Notes: generated from the letters alone by a model not told the origin. DNA of 64,000 nucleotides from Obelidium mucronatum (GCA_025765595.1 JAIVFH010000014.1:1-64000), one strand, 5' to 3'. Shown: positions 20,600 through 32,148, counted from the first letter of the stretch. Numbers and translations are program-made.

Positions 20600-21180
20600 A
20601 TCCCTTGTAGGCAGGCAGTTTTTAAGTCAAGTACTTGAGAAAAGGGTGATTTGGCGCAGCCTATTGGAATCTGCGGTCACGATCACAATGAAGCTTATTA
20701 TAATATTATATTTATGTTGGATTTCGTTGGAAAACTTATTGTTTATTTCTTCTTTGTATTCTCCAGACGCGTTCCGGTTTCCACCAATCAGATTTGTATT
20801 CCACCCGCGCCACATCCCCAATCCCATCCACAAGTCTCACTATCAACCATATATTTATATGTTGATTACTTTATCTTGTTAGTTGCACAGATGGAAGGGT
20901 AATGTGTCCCAGGTAATACCTACGCGTTCTGACGCAAAACAAAAAAATAAACCTTCCCTCTTATATCCATTCGGCTTGTATTCTAACTCCATCTAACACC
21001 TTCCCTCAGGGTGAATGGCTATATAATACACCCCAGAGTAATTAGCATATTTATAATATCTACAATTTAATACTCTATCGATCACAGGTGTCCAACTAAC
21101 ATGGCTTAAAAGATTAATAGGAGTTGCACCTATCACCTGTTCTCAATTATTATACAATAAAAACCTTTGCGGACAAAATA
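20600..21180. other. AT-rich intergenic stretch without a recognised gene
   Basis: Short frames only. The part right of about 20990 (CTATATAATACACCCCAG, TATAATATCTACAATTTAA) probably belongs to the 3' untranslated/LTR end of the copia fragment that follows on the minus strand, but no matching second LTR was found. Confidence 0.4.
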
Positions 21181-21189
21181 TTATATAAT

Positions 21190-21595
21190 AGGCGCTTCAG
21201 AACCTATGTTCCGTAAAAGCCGGTCTCATGCTCTCAAGCTTTAAGTCAGCAAGCAATCTCATCCCCATCAATGCCACTATTTTTCTGTGCTGCTTCACAG
21301 GTAAGGCTTTTGTTAGAATGTCCGCGATCATATCCTCTGTTGGACAGTAGATAAGCTCAACGTTCTTCTTCTTTAGATGGTCTCAAAGGAAACTCGCTCT
21401 GATATCAATGTGCTTCATCATCTTGTGATGCACTGGGTTTGTCGCCACTGCGATTGTTGACATATTGTCTTGTCCAATCACAGTTGGTCCTTTTAAGGGA
21501 AAACCCACCTCTTCTAATGTTTGTCTGTACCACAGCGCTTCTTTGATTCCTTCTGCCAACGCATAGAATTCCGCCTCGGTCGACGAGAAAACGGA
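21190..21595 (-). pseudogene. Ty1/copia RNase H C-terminal fragment
   Basis: Minus strand reads SSTEAEFYALAEGIKEALWY, IGQDNMSTIAVATNPVHHKM, MKHIDIRASFL, then after a TGA DHLKKKNVELIYCPTEDMIA and DILTKALPVKQHRKIVALMG, ending TEHRF. These are the classical end motifs of copia RNase H. The TGA replaces the Arg expected in the RxHFLRD/DH segment (a C to T change of CGA). The fragment stops abruptly at about 21595 where an oppositely oriented copia piece begins. Confidence 0.88.
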
Positions 21596-21599
21596 AAAG

Positions 21600-23640
21600 A
21601 AATTGAAAGGTAATGAATATTTGCTTACTTCGGAATATTTCATGATTAACCCAGAATTTGTTGAACCCACAGACAAAGAGATGGAGGAGGAACCAAACTG
21701 ACTGTTTGATATCAATAACACGAGCGATTCTCCTGCTATGGCCTCCAGCAGAAAGGACGCTGATTTCCTGAACAACCACTTGAAGCCTGGTTTGGAAATT
21801 GAAAACCCGTTGTTGGCAGACAGAGCAAGCCACGTCCCACCAAACGCGGAAAGCAAAGTAAGAAAAGAGTTAATTTGTCGTATAGCCTCCACGAAAGAAC
21901 GGAAACTAAACTCACCAAAAACAGACCAAATTAAAAAAGATGACGCCCCCAGCAAAAAGAGTAAAAGGGGGAAGAGGAAAATGATTAACCTGGAGGGTTT
22001 ACATTGTTTTGCTCATTTGTCACCTGGTTTAATAAAGAATTCTGTTAGCGCTGGTGTAGTTGTGGGAGTTGAAGTGAATCATGTAAAGAAAACAAATGAC
22101 AAACCTCAGAGGGAAATAGGAACCAAAACGGGTTGTGTTAGTTGTGCAATTGGTAAAATAAGGAGAGATCCAATTACCAGTAGAATTGATGGTAAAGCGA
22201 CGCGTTTATTAGAAATGATACACGCAGACTCAATATTACTACCATGTGAAACACCAAATATGGAAAAATACATGATAATATTGTGTGATGAATGGTCGCA
22301 AATGGGAGCGGTTCTATTCTGCAGAGGGAAAGACGACATAGTACCTTGAATGGTAGAAATACTGTTAAAATGGGAACAGAAATTTGATAAACAAATCGGG
22401 GGGATCCATACCAATGAAGGTTCCAAAATAATAAATAGTAGCTTAAAAAGTCAGTTTGAATTGAGCGCGAAAAGACCAATAGCGCCCAACAACGTGACAA
22501 GCCCGCCATACACAAAAGAATTGAATGGGCTGATAGAGCAGCTGGTTCAATCCCTAAAAGACAGGGTGATAACAATGTTAATTCACTCGTGATTACTAGC
22601 ACACAGAGAAAGATTCCCAGGATTAGTAAGAAGTAAAAACATTTGATGGCACACTATGCGCCAAGTCATCCAGTTCCAACAGAACAGGATAGATAGAGAC
22701 AGCATCTGGAGACCAGACCAGGTGCATACGGAGACGGTAATTGAGGACGAAGAACCTCAAGAACTGTATCGATATATCCGATCGAGAGGACCACTTGATG
22801 ATTTGATTCAGAAGAGGAATATGTTGACATCCCTGATGATCCAGAGATAGTTGGAAAGACATCTGAGACAACAGAAGAAATGTCAACAACTAAAGAAGGA
22901 ATCAAAACAAATAAAGAGGAACTCACGATGGATGAGACAATTGATGGTCTGATTGAATTAGCACCAGAACTAATCATCCCAGATGCCTCCGATGAAGTGA
23001 TGCCTTAACTCCTAGAAGATGATGACGATGACTCAGATCCTGAGATTAGAAACAAATCATCGGATGAAGGAGAAGGGGATGGAGAGAGAAGGAAACCAAC
23101 AATAGATTGGGATCCGATGATTGAAAATGAAGACAAACCTGAGAAAATAAATAGGATCAAACGGGACCCCAAAGGTTTGGAAGAAGTATTAAATAAATGG
23201 GGCATCGCGAAGTGCCTGCGATCAAAAGGCAAGACCGAAAAGATGGGTAAACTGAAACTGATGGTCCAACAAAAGATTGAAGATAGTCTTCCAACTGACA
23301 AAGGATTCAGGAAGAAGCTAGAGAAAAGAATTAAACGAAGAATGAAAAGAAAGGACATAGTAAGAATTAGAGCTTTCTTAACTGATCCGATAATCGAAAG
23401 TACGGTGACAGGGGCAGTTGTCGAATCAATAAAGCTGTTCGCAAACCCAAACCCATTCCCTGATGAGAGAATAGACATCAATGACCTGGAACCGGTACCA
23501 AAGACGCTTGCGCACACAAAAAAGTCTAAATACTGGTTAAAGTGGTTGGAAGCCCAAAAGGCGGAGATGAACTCACATTTTGAAAGGAACACATTTGGAT
23601 ATTTAAAGCGATCCCTTTTGACGCACTCAGTTGGTGGTGG
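21600..23640 (+). pseudogene. Ty1/copia gag-pre-integrase, integrase and RT N-terminal remnant
   Basis: On the + strand GCVSCAIGKIRRDPITSR, LLEMIHADSILLPCETPN and SPPYTKELNGLIEQLVQSLK correspond to the zinc-finger end, start and end of a copia integrase core. Then an acidic linker and DLEPVPKTLAHTKKSKYWLK with EAQKAEMNSHFERNTFGYLK mark the beginning of a copia RT domain. Several stops (TGA at 22347, 22590, 22848) and frame changes disable it. It abuts an RNase H fragment on the other strand, so the element has been inverted or two copies joined. Confidence 0.8.
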
Positions 23641-23790
23641 CCAGAATACCCACCCCAAGAGCATCTTAAATGTAAGGACCAAAACCATTGCCAAACCAAT
23701 ATCAAACACATTCTTCAACCATTCCCAGTTTTAGATTTGACTTTTGGATGAATTGGTTGGTCTTGGGGTGGGTATTCTTGTTGATTTGCG
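23623..23790. repeat. Fold-back repeat with inverted GAATACCCACCCCAAGA arms
   Basis: GAATACCCACCCCAAGA at about 23644 is followed about 90 bases later by its inverse complement (TCTTGGGGTGGGTATTC at about 23752). The intervening and flanking sequence, including CAGTTGGTGGTGGCCAGA and CCATTGCCAAACCAATATCA, recurs in a second copy at 40476-40620. This looks like a small non-autonomous (MITE-like) repeat. Confidence 0.7.
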
Positions 23791-24204
23791 GTGAGCTAAT
23801 GTAAGCTTTACGTGGTTAATTGTTTGTCAGGAGACAAGTTGTTGTCTTTTTCCCTGCCACAGACTCTGTTTTTATAGCGTTTTACTGTTGCTTTAGTCTT
23901 TTACATGGTCCCATTGAGACTTGTTGAGGTTGAGAACCCATTGAGGCGGTGCATCAACTTGACATGGCGATTTCCAATTGGGGGAAATTAGTGAAGGGAG
24001 ATTTATTGCCGTCTGACGGCGTTAATACTTAATAATAAAGATTACATTTACAAAATGTCTTCATCTTTCTACATGTGAGCAGCTGATAAAACAACATGCC
24101 GCCAAGGTCCAAAAGCATAACCCATCTCTTGTTAAGGCATCCCTTAATCTCAGCAGCGAACGGCCGATGTATTATGGTGTTTTGGTTTGGAGAGCATGCA
24201 GGAA
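23791..24204. other. Intergenic, no gene recognised
   Basis: AT-rich DNA with a TTAATAATAAAGA stretch near 24030 but no frame of note on either strand. It separates the fold-back repeat from the tRNA-like sequence. Confidence 0.5.
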
Positions 24205-24275
24205 AGATGGACTTGGCACAGCGGTCAAGGCGCTGGCTTTGAGAGCGTTATGCCCCAGGTTCGAATCAAGGAAGC
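24205..24275 (+). pseudogene. tRNA-like sequence (possible SINE head)
   Basis: GGCACAGCGGTCAAGGCGCT resembles a class II tRNA A-box region, GGCTTTGAGAGC an anticodon arm, and CCCCAGGTTCGAATC a T-arm with perfect B box GGTTCGAATC. The acceptor ends (GACTTGG and CAAGGAAGC) pair only partly. No certain isotype. Lies just upstream of the LINE, so it may be a SINE head or degraded tRNA. Confidence 0.45.
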
Positions 24276-25207
24276 TATTTTTATTCTAACAATAAAGATT
24301 CGGGTTGAATTATTCAATCCGTACAACTTATAGTTTATTTCTAATCTGGCAAAGAACCAAAGAGGAGGCAAATACACAACCAATGGATAGCCCTATTCAA
24401 CAACCTAGAAACTTGCATCAAACAGGTCAAAAAATTGGAAGACAGTACAAAGGGAATTACCAAACAAAACAAGAAAAGACTGCAAAAGGCTCTAGAAAAG
24501 ACGGAACATGAATGGGCTAGACCGCAGCCTGCCAGCCAAAAAGACAACCCCCAAGAAGTAACGAGAAAAGAAACAATACAATGGTTAGTCGAACAACAAA
24601 ACGAGGTTAGGAAGAAAATGGAAAGTGCAACGGCGCAAGCCATCACTCAAATGATTGAAGGAAACGTGGCAGCAAGGAACAATAGAATGAACAAAAACAC
24701 AAAGAGATTTGTCCTTGACAGATTCCACAAGATAGACCTTGATAGAATTAAGGTCAAGGATCAAGAGGGCAACAGCTATATTGAATTTGACAGAGAAGAA
24801 GTCAAAGTAGAAGTGGTGAAACAGATGAGGGAATGATTCCACAGAAGACCACATAAAGAATTCAAAGAGAACTCAATATTCCTCGGCGCGTACAAACCTT
24901 TGGAAAGTGTAAACGAGAGCATCTATGAGCCTAGGAAAGCAATGGTCACAGAAGTCGAAGTTGCCACAGCATTGGAACAGCTTGGGACCAAAAAAGCCCC
25001 AGGAACCAGTGGAATAACCAAAGAACTAATCTCCAAGTGAGGAAGAGAAAGCTGGAAACTTATAGTAAAAATGATTCAAACAAGTGACGAATAACCAGTT
25101 GGCTGCAAGGAATCATAAACCCAATCCCAAAGAACCAAGACTGGGGTGCTGATATATACTCAACAAGACCTATTGCACTCTTAGAAACACTATACACACT
25201 TCAGGAA

Positions 25208-26318
25208 ATGGTGAAAAAGAACAGACTTATCCCTATCCTGGAAAGAAATAATGTGTTGAAAGGGACAAACTGCTCAGCCCTTCCTGGAGAATCAACAGAC
25301 TCAGTTATACACTGTGTAAAGGCAATCATAGACCATTGCATCAAAACCAAGAAAGAATGCTACATACTCCTGAACCACATCAAAAAGGCATTTGACTCAG
25401 TAAGCCCAAGGGCAGTAATGAGAAGCCACAGAAGAATTAGGATCCCATTTTGCTACTCAGTATGGAAATTCAACACACAACAAAGACTCGCAGCAAAAAT
25501 AAGAACTGCGGTTGAGGAAACTGAACAAATACAAATTGGAACAATGATTCAACAGGGGTCAGTCCTTGCGCCTATTGAATGAAGAATATTCTGGGACACA
25601 ATCCTATGCATGATTGACCAAGAGACCAAGGGAATAACAATAGAGGCAAAGCTTAAAACCAAATTCAATGGGAAAAGATGGGAAAGATATAACTGCACTG
25701 GCATATGTAGACGATACCAGCACTGCCGCTGGCAACTGGGAAGAGCTGGTAAAACAAGCAGCTCTACTATATGAATTTCAAGAAGGAAATACTATAAAAT
25801 CCAACACCAAAAAGGTCAAAGTGATTGCCATCAACCCCACAAACCCCAAATCAACCCTGAAGTGGGGCGACCACAGCGAAGTGGAAGTCTTGGAAAAAGA
25901 ACAAAGTGAGAGAATACTTGGAAACCACTTCTCAGCCGATAACTCAAACGCGAGAGTGATAGAAGAGATAAGCGCCCAAATCCAAGCCATGGTAAATATC
26001 CTGAAGGACAAAAGAATCACTGACAAAAGTGCAATCATGATCATAAACACTGTGCTATTCCAACAAATAAGATACAAATGGCAGACAGTACCAGTGTCCT
26101 CCTCTGAAGTGGAAAAATGGTTCACCCCAATCCTAAGACTAGTAAAACAAAAAGCAAAACAGCCAATTAGTCTGCCAACCTCCCAACTAAAACACTCACA
26201 GATATATAACCTAATTGACTGGAATGACCAATTTATGGTCAACAGTGTCAGCAACCTAATGATACATGTGAACTCTGATGACCTAATTGGAAGAATAACC
26301 AAAAAAAAATACGACTAG
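25208..26318 (+). pseudogene. LINE reverse transcriptase domain
   Basis: Two frames (25208-25582, 25668-26318) carry RT blocks: the A-block Asp in HIKKAFDSV, the Gln-Gly block MIQQGSVLAP, and the YVDD catalytic box. A TGA at 25580 falls where related RTs have an aromatic residue, and the frame shifts between the two pieces. Catalytic Asp residues are still encoded, so decay is moderate. Confidence 0.88.
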
Positions 26319-27299
26319 CAAACCTACAAGAAGAACTTGCACTGCCGCACTGCCCCCTTGAGACACCTTTCCCAACCAAAGTAGGAAAAGGGACACACCA
26401 TCTTGCCTCCACACTCAGCAGAATGTTCCAATACAACATTAGTGTAGAAGCAATTAGACACCTGAACCAGGAAGGGGCAGAAAGACCAGCCTTTGGGAAG
26501 GTAGAGGGGGGGAGAAACTCAATGTATCATGCCATAGACAACTGGGCAATGTACAATGAAATCAAAGCATACCTCAAGAAATGGAATATTCTATTTGTAG
26601 AACAAATCCTATGTAGGAACAGCAAAAGAATACTTACCAGCAGGAAATGCCAATCAGATATCCAGGCTTCAAAGCAGGAAAAGAAAAATGGTTCAGCACC
26701 ATCACACAGTTACTTCAAAAAAATACACGGACAGGTGACCCCACAAGAATAACGAAGATAACTAAAGAGACCCCAAACCCATTTGCTAGCAAAAAATCGA
26801 CCGCAAACCTACTAATCCAAGCAAAGAAACAAGATATGGTATCATGGACAGACAAGAATGGAAGTAAAGAATATGGACAAATAACAAAGTACAAACTCGA
26901 AAACGGGAGAGTGGAGTACACATTCAAACACCTGAGAAATCGGCTCATGCTGGGAAAAAAGCTGCCCAGGATGGCAAGGGGACTCCTGCATAATTGAATG
27001 GAATGGAGAAATCCAAAGAGAGAAAACAAAAGCCAAAGGGACCCACCCTGTAACTGTTGTAGACAAAAACAAACAAGAAACAGACATGGACGTGGACATA
27101 TGGGAAATAGACAAGGCTTCACAAAAAGAAACAACATCAGATCCACATAGTGTAGATAGCCTAAGCACAAAAGAAAAGCCTACCATGGAGAACAGGAGCT
27201 TACAGGAACAGCGCACAAGACGGTGCAAACCGGGCCAAGAAATTCTTCAGTTGCAATGACACACAAACACTTGAAGCAATTGGGACCAGGATAGACAAA

Positions 27300-28620
27300 G
27301 GCCCAACCAACACACACGACATCATCTACACTGAAGGATCCCTGAAAACCATTAACGGAAGGCCCAGCATAGCAGGGGCTGTGTTCGTCAGAGAAGGAAT
27401 CAGTAATGGAAGACAAGTGAACTTTAAACTAGAAGGGAATGCCCACTCAACAAATCCGGAACACATGGCAATCAATGCAGCACTTATTGGATGTGGGAAT
27501 GGTACAAGTACCATCAACATTGATAACATGGCTGTAATCACAACCTAAGATAGACTCAAAGAACTCAACTTCAGTATCCACCCCAGAGAATTGAACAAGA
27601 AAACAAACATTATGTCCACTGCAATCACATGCGAAATAATGAGAGAGAGAAGAAGGGAAGGAATAACACAAATCCCGGAAGTAAAACATGTGAAGGGCCA
27701 CAGTGGCGAAATAGGAAACGAGCAAGCTGACAAGGACGCCAACAAAGGCCACATGGCCCCACTGCTGACACAGAACATGCATGCCCTGTCAGGTGTACAA
27801 TTCATCCTTAAAGCCAATGGGAATATAATTGAAGGCACATATCGAAACAACCTCAAAGAAATTACCAAGGTTGCTGCACACCTGGAATGGATTGACCAAC
27901 CAATAATACAAACCTGGAAGGACCTAAGATACAAAGTAAAGGAAAAAATATGGAAGTACCGCAACGAAAGGACAATTGAATGTGAACTTACATGTGGAAT
28001 CACCGAAAAAGCCAAGGCAAGGAGGAAGGAGAAAGGCTCCACTAAAGAGGGGCCTAGGAACAAAACCACAGAAAACAATGGAACAAGGACAACCAAAAAC
28101 ACAAAAATCAAAAATGGAACAATATGCCAACTATATGAAGGAGAAATAAACCCATGCTCAGGAAGAATGGGGAGAATCAAAAAGGCGATCAAAACTCTAA
28201 TTGAAGCCCAAAAAGGAATTAGGAAAATACAACCTGGCTGGACCTCAACATCAAGTAGATACATGAATACATACACAAAAAACAAAGAGTTCGAATACAA
28301 ACCCAAAATGAACCAGAAACCGGAAAACAAGGCCAGAAAACAGAGTACAACAGAAACCCAAAGAGCACAAGAAGGAAAAAGGAAGGAAAAGAGGAAACTA
28401 GAAGAAGTGCAAGACTTTGAGGACAGAGCGTTCAAGGAACTAAGAAAAGGCCAAATGACACTGGACCAAATAAGCCAAGAGATAGCAGAAGAGAGGCAAA
28501 GACTGGGAATATTTGACAAGCTTGAGGAAGAGGAACCGTCACACCCAAGGAAACCAACCACAGGAACAAGCCCAAGCCCAATGCGAGGGGTGGGAGGGGG
28601 GAGGCGTTATGGGTGGAAGT
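27300..28620 (+). pseudogene. LINE RNase H domain and basic tail
   Basis: RNase H motifs in order: IYTEGSLK (usual DGS Asp replaced by Glu), EHMAINAAL (catalytic Glu), NIDNMAVIT (catalytic Asp), and KHVKGHSGEIGNEQAD (catalytic His and Asp). A TAA at 27546 separates the third and fourth motifs. The frame from 27591 then runs to 28622 as a Lys/Glu-rich tail with WKYRNERTIECE, matching the tail of the insertion at 6.5-7.4 kb in style. Confidence 0.85.
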
Positions 28621-28779
28621 AGATGGGAGGTCAACAAAGGGGTTGGGGCGCTAGTTGTGCCTACAAGCCAGAATGTGGAGTCGGGTCTTATCATACTGCT
28701 TCAGGAATGGGGGAGGAATGGTAGTTCGGCAAGGTGTTTATTACAAAATACATCCACATCAAATCTCAAAAAAAAAAAT

Positions 28780-29101
28780 ACTACCAACAGCAATCACTGA
28801 TGGTTCCGCAACAACAACTTCCACCACCACCTGCTGCACAACAACAACCTACAGTATCTTTCCAACAGCAACCTACAGTTATCAATGATCAGCAAATCAT
28901 AAATACTATAAATTCCCAGGCAAATTACTTAGCTTCTGGGTCTGGTACTATGGTCCCTACGGGTTTTTACTGGGGCCAGCAATAAGTTGGCCAAAAGATG
29001 GGCTTGAAGTTGACGCGCCACCTATAACTCAAGTCATCAATACATCAGCGTCACAACAAATGGAAGAAGAAGAAAATCAACTACCTTTAACTACTACATA
29101 A
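28780..29101 (+). pseudogene. Gln-rich C-terminal exon of an unrecognised host gene, one-base frameshift
   Basis: Immediately right of the LINE poly(A) the + strand encodes a Gln/Pro-rich segment (YYQQQSLMVPQQQLPPPP, AAQQQPTVSFQQQPTV) and IINTINSQANYLASGSGT, then FYW. The following sensible sequence is in the next frame (AISWPKDGLEVDAPPITQ, MEEEENQLPLTTT and TAA at 29099-29101). The shift sits in a GGGG run. Codon use looks like a host gene. The LINE apparently inserted into it; the upstream exons were not found in the window. Confidence 0.5.
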
Positions 29102-29815
29102 CGTTTTCACCACAAGGCAGCAATTTTGAAAATGCTCCAATCACCATCAAATTTGGAGCATAAGTATTTCTCATTGTTGAGAATCTGTCTATGATACTCC
29201 TATGTTGTTTAATGTTATAACTCCCTTGTCTTTAGCCATCCTGACCATCAAGTATATGATTCTGATCACCAGTTATTTGATTTACACTTTAATAAAAGGA
29301 TAGAGGTGTGATTGTCCCTACCAGGGAAACTTCACTGGACCTTGCATTCCCACTGAAATGCCAAAATGCAAGGGTCCCAATAGCCAAGCACACAACATGT
29401 GTTGTTTTTGGTTGTCATGAAAGGACAGTTACAAAAGGATGGGTTGAAGGCAAGCATCGGATGTCAAAACAACAAGAAAATACAACGCTGATATTTAATT
29501 TATTCTTTCATTCTTGAAGTGCTTTCGAAAGTGTTGTCAATCAAGAATTGGTGCCAAATAAAGACGGAAACACATTGTGAATAGCTAAAGTGGAAACAAA
29601 TCTAATGTTTATTCTTTGTTTGACTACAACACGGAAAAGAAGAGCGGGGTACTTAAAGTCTTTATTGCTGAATAAAGGTATATTTATTTAATAATACTAT
29701 TTTTCGAACGGACACAATCCTCTGCTAGAGGCCCGCCTGTCAAAATTGGGCGCTGCATTGGGTTTCCCCCACTTCAAGTGAAAAGTTAATTTAGGATTTA
29801 GTGGGTGAAATACTT
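29102..29815. other. Intergenic, no gene recognised
   Basis: AT-rich DNA with polyadenylation-like AATAAA motifs near 29292, 29558 and 29671. A short + strand frame (29308-29517) has no recognisable content. Confidence 0.5.
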
Positions 29816-29816
29816 T

Positions 29817-29900
29817 CCCCCCTTTTCCTTCTGTTTCCTTCTTTCTCTTTCTTTTCTCTTTCCTCTCTATCTTTTCCTTTTCCTTTTCTGTTTCATTTTT
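29817..29900 (+). promoter_or_regulatory. Pyrimidine-rich promoter tract upstream of the ankyrin gene
   Basis: About 80 bases almost entirely C and T (TTTCCCCCCTTTTCCTTCTG, then CTTTCTCTTTCTTTTCTC and further), ending some 25 bases before the ATG. CT-rich tracts directly upstream of the start are typical of active fungal promoters. Confidence 0.5.
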
Positions 29901-29922
29901 TGGAATATTTAAGAGCCAATAA

Positions 29923-30960
29923 ATGAAGTTGGTGTTGGAACTCTGGCAACAAATCCTGCAGCATCTTCCACTTGATGCAAAGTTAGTCACCGTTAGCTTT
30001 GCATCAAAGACCGATCTGGCGCCCTCAGTGTTTCAGAGTGTTGCCTTTGCCCGGATGCACTGGAAGTTCCAACATTCCCTTCATAGCACACTCAACGTTT
30101 GGCAGTTTCTGGACGTTGCGGCCATCAAAGACAGCACCTGGGCTTCCCTGCCTATCAACTACAAGATTGCAATATATCGGGATCTTCTAAGTGCAGATCC
30201 AGCAAAGACCTCTCTGATGGGGCCTCTGCGTTGGCCAATCACCACCAAACAGAGTCTTGCTATCTTCAACAATTTGCTGGCAGACTCCTCCTTCAATCCA
30301 AGCTGCCAAAACAACAGACCCATTCGATGGGCAGTTGCAACCAACTCAGTGGCTGCCGTCTCCATGCTCCTGACAAAACCTTCTGTCGATCCATGTACAT
30401 GTGAGAGCAGTCCAATAGCGATTGCTGCGCAGAGTGGATATTTAGAAGTTCTGAACCTTCTTCTCATTGATTCGCGGGCTGATCCCACTAGCAGAAAGGG
30501 TTTTGCTTTGATGAGTTCCTCGGAGAAGGGTAACGTTGATGTCGTGAAGCGACTCCTCTTGGAACCGAGGGTCGATCCAAATGCAGATGAAGGAAGAGCG
30601 ATTCGGCTTGCTTCTTTGAATGGGCATTTGGAAGTTGTTCGATTGCTTTTGGAGGATGGTCGGTGTGATCCCTCTGGTAAGATGAATAATGCCATCCGTG
30701 CTGCTTCAAGCAATGGGCATGTTGAAGTTGTTCGCACTTTGATGGCGGATCCTCGAGTAAATCCCAGTGCTGGAGATTATCAACATGGGGAGCCGCTTTA
30801 TTATGCATCCATGGGTGGACATGTTGAAGCTGTCAGGCTTCTTCTTCAAGACGTGCGGGTGGATCCAACTGTTTTTAATAACCGCGCTTTGAATCAGGCC
30901 ATTGCAAACAAACACTTTTCTGTGGCGAGGCTTTTGCTTTCACATTCTGCATATGCTTAA
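29923..30960 (+). CDS. F-box-like ankyrin repeat protein
   Basis: A single uninterrupted 345-residue frame. The first 40 residues (LVLELWQQILQHLPLDAKL) look like a short F-box-type helix. From about residue 110 there are about seven ankyrin repeats of about 33 residues with the variant consensus DP-A---G-AI--A---GHLEVVRLLL-D-RVDP, for example GRAIRLASLNGHLEVVRLLL and NAIRAASSNGHVEVVRTLM. Such proteins with DP at the repeat turn are numerous in chytrid-type fungi and are thought to bind proteins, possibly as ubiquitin-ligase adaptors. It is the only intact host gene in the mobile-element-rich middle of the window. No substrate can be inferred. Confidence 0.85.
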   Translation: MKLVLELWQQILQHLPLDAKLVTVSFASKTDLAPSVFQSVAFARMHWKFQHSLHSTLNVWQFLDVAAIKDSTWASLPINYKIAIYRDLLSADPAKTSLMGPLRWPITTKQSLAIFNNLLADSSFNPSCQNNRPIRWAVATNSVAAVSMLLTKPSVDPCTCESSPIAIAAQSGYLEVLNLLLIDSRADPTSRKGFALMSSSEKGNVDVVKRLLLEPRVDPNADEGRAIRLASLNGHLEVVRLLLEDGRCDPSGKMNNAIRAASSNGHVEVVRTLMADPRVNPSAGDYQHGEPLYYASMGGHVEAVRLLLQDVRVDPTVFNNRALNQAIANKHFSVARLLLSHSAYA

Positions 30961-31036
30961 ATAAATGCGTTGCTTTGTTGAATTTCAAACAATCACTCAA
31001 TCAAGATAGAAACTCCAAAACAAATTTATTTCAAAC

Positions 31037-31950
31037 ATGGCGGATGCAGCTGAAGTGTACAGAGACCTTAAGCGAAAAAAAATCTTTAAAACTCCGACGC
31101 GCTCTAGCACACGACGTGGCGGCAGCGGGACGCGCGGAGGAAGGCCAAGGACATGGTCCTGACAGGATCGGAATCCGGACTAAGGACTTACTATAACAGG
31201 AACACAAACAGCAGGAATGGCGGGAAATCTGGAACGGACAGAACACCAGAACACGAGACCATGACTGAGCCGGGACACTGTGAGTACGTCGAAACTGGAA
31301 ACTGGAACCGCACCCAATGCTGCAAGCCCAACGGCAGCAACGGACACGAAGAACCGGAAAACGGAACTGGACCTGGACCTTCAAGAATTTTTTTATTGGA
31401 GAGTCGGCACCCTGGGCCGCCCACTGCATTTTGGGGCGGCCCCTCCGACAGCTCAAACACTCTGGTGTACGTCAATGGGCACAGACTGAAGCACGCATGC
31501 GTGGCAGTCCAACCCGACTGTCGTTTAAAGTACATTACGCAGTGTACATAAGAGAACACACTTGAGGCAAACAAACCTCTTTGTGGAATATGTGGGTGGG
31601 CACACACCAACGCACATTGGTATCATGGTATGATAGCTCAACCCAGCTGTTATTGGACAGCTGTTAAAACTTATAATGCAAACCAAAAGATCAATTGTAA
31701 GACAAAAGATAGAAAGCAAGAGACCAAAAAGGAATAAGAATGGAGACAACAAAGCATTTATTGCCAACTTCCTGGGAGGCGATAATAAGTCAAACAAGGG
31801 AAAACAAGAAGCCAAAAAAAACAAAGAAAACAGCAACAGAACATGCACTGAAAATAAGAAAACAAATATAAGACCAAAGAATAAGAGGAAGAACAGACAA
31901 AGAAATACTGAACTTATCCCGCCGTAGTGACCCGCCCACCAAAAAAGGCC
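31037..31950 (+). pseudogene. LINE ORF1-like remnant with zinc knuckle
   Basis: Begins with an ATG and a basic segment (MADAAEVYRDLKRKKIFK, then Arg/Gly-rich), is broken by stops and frame changes, and near 31580 encodes a CysCysHis-type knuckle, LCGICGWAHTNAHWYHG, followed by a Lys-rich tail ending about 31736. This matches the layout of LINE ORF1 nucleic-acid-binding proteins. AT-rich DNA with ATATTTATTT repeats follows to 32118. Confidence 0.45.
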
Positions 31951-32120
31951 CAAACAACACAAGTCCGGGAAAAAGAACAGCCACAAACAGAATCAGTGCA
32001 TATCAAAGATAAATATGATAAATATGATAAATAAAATATTTAAATATATTCTTTTAAATATATTTATTTCCGCCTGTGGGAAATATGAATATATTTATTT
32101 TTAAATTATTTAGTTAGGAT

Positions 32121-32148
32121 GGGGGGGGGGGGGGGGGGGGGGGGGGGG
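32121..32148. repeat. Homopolymer of 28 G
   Basis: An uninterrupted G run on the + strand, flanked by AGTTAGGAT and TAGCCAAAA. It can form G-quadruplexes and is 70 bases upstream of the hAT-like transposase start. Length may be inexact for technical reasons. Confidence 0.9.

Larger units (their letters stand above)
24305..28778 (+). mobile_element. Non-LTR retrotransposon (LINE) with reverse transcriptase and RNase H, decayed
   Basis: A + strand LINE ORF2 broken into about seven frames. Order: helical pre-RT segment (24435-24836), RT start KKAPGTSGITKELIS, RT middle SALPGESTDSV and ILLNHIKKAFDSVSP, QIGTMIQQGSVLAPIE, RT catalytic ALAYVDDTSTAAGNW at about 25690, thumb, then RNase H (DIIYTEGSLK, NPEHMAINAALIGCGNG, NIDNMAVIT, VKHVKGHSGEIGNEQADKDA), and a long basic C-terminal tail. 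It ends in A11 at about 28768-28778. No endonuclease domain is seen, so it is 5'-truncated. At least five stops, mostly TGA, and several frameshifts. Confidence 0.9.

Noticed and set aside
24305..28778. UGA read as Trp (alternative genetic code), suggested by TGA at Trp-like positions in the LINE
   Set aside because: The J-FG gene (14294-14296), the coiled-coil gene (52396-52398), GH26-like copy A and both LtaS-like genes end naturally at TGA, and intact genes use TGG for Trp. TGA is therefore a stop, and the pattern is mutation of the element.
31165..31610. Overlapping frames on both strands at 31.2-31.6 kb as genes
   Set aside because: No recognisable domain, no start context; the region looks like a decayed LINE ORF1.
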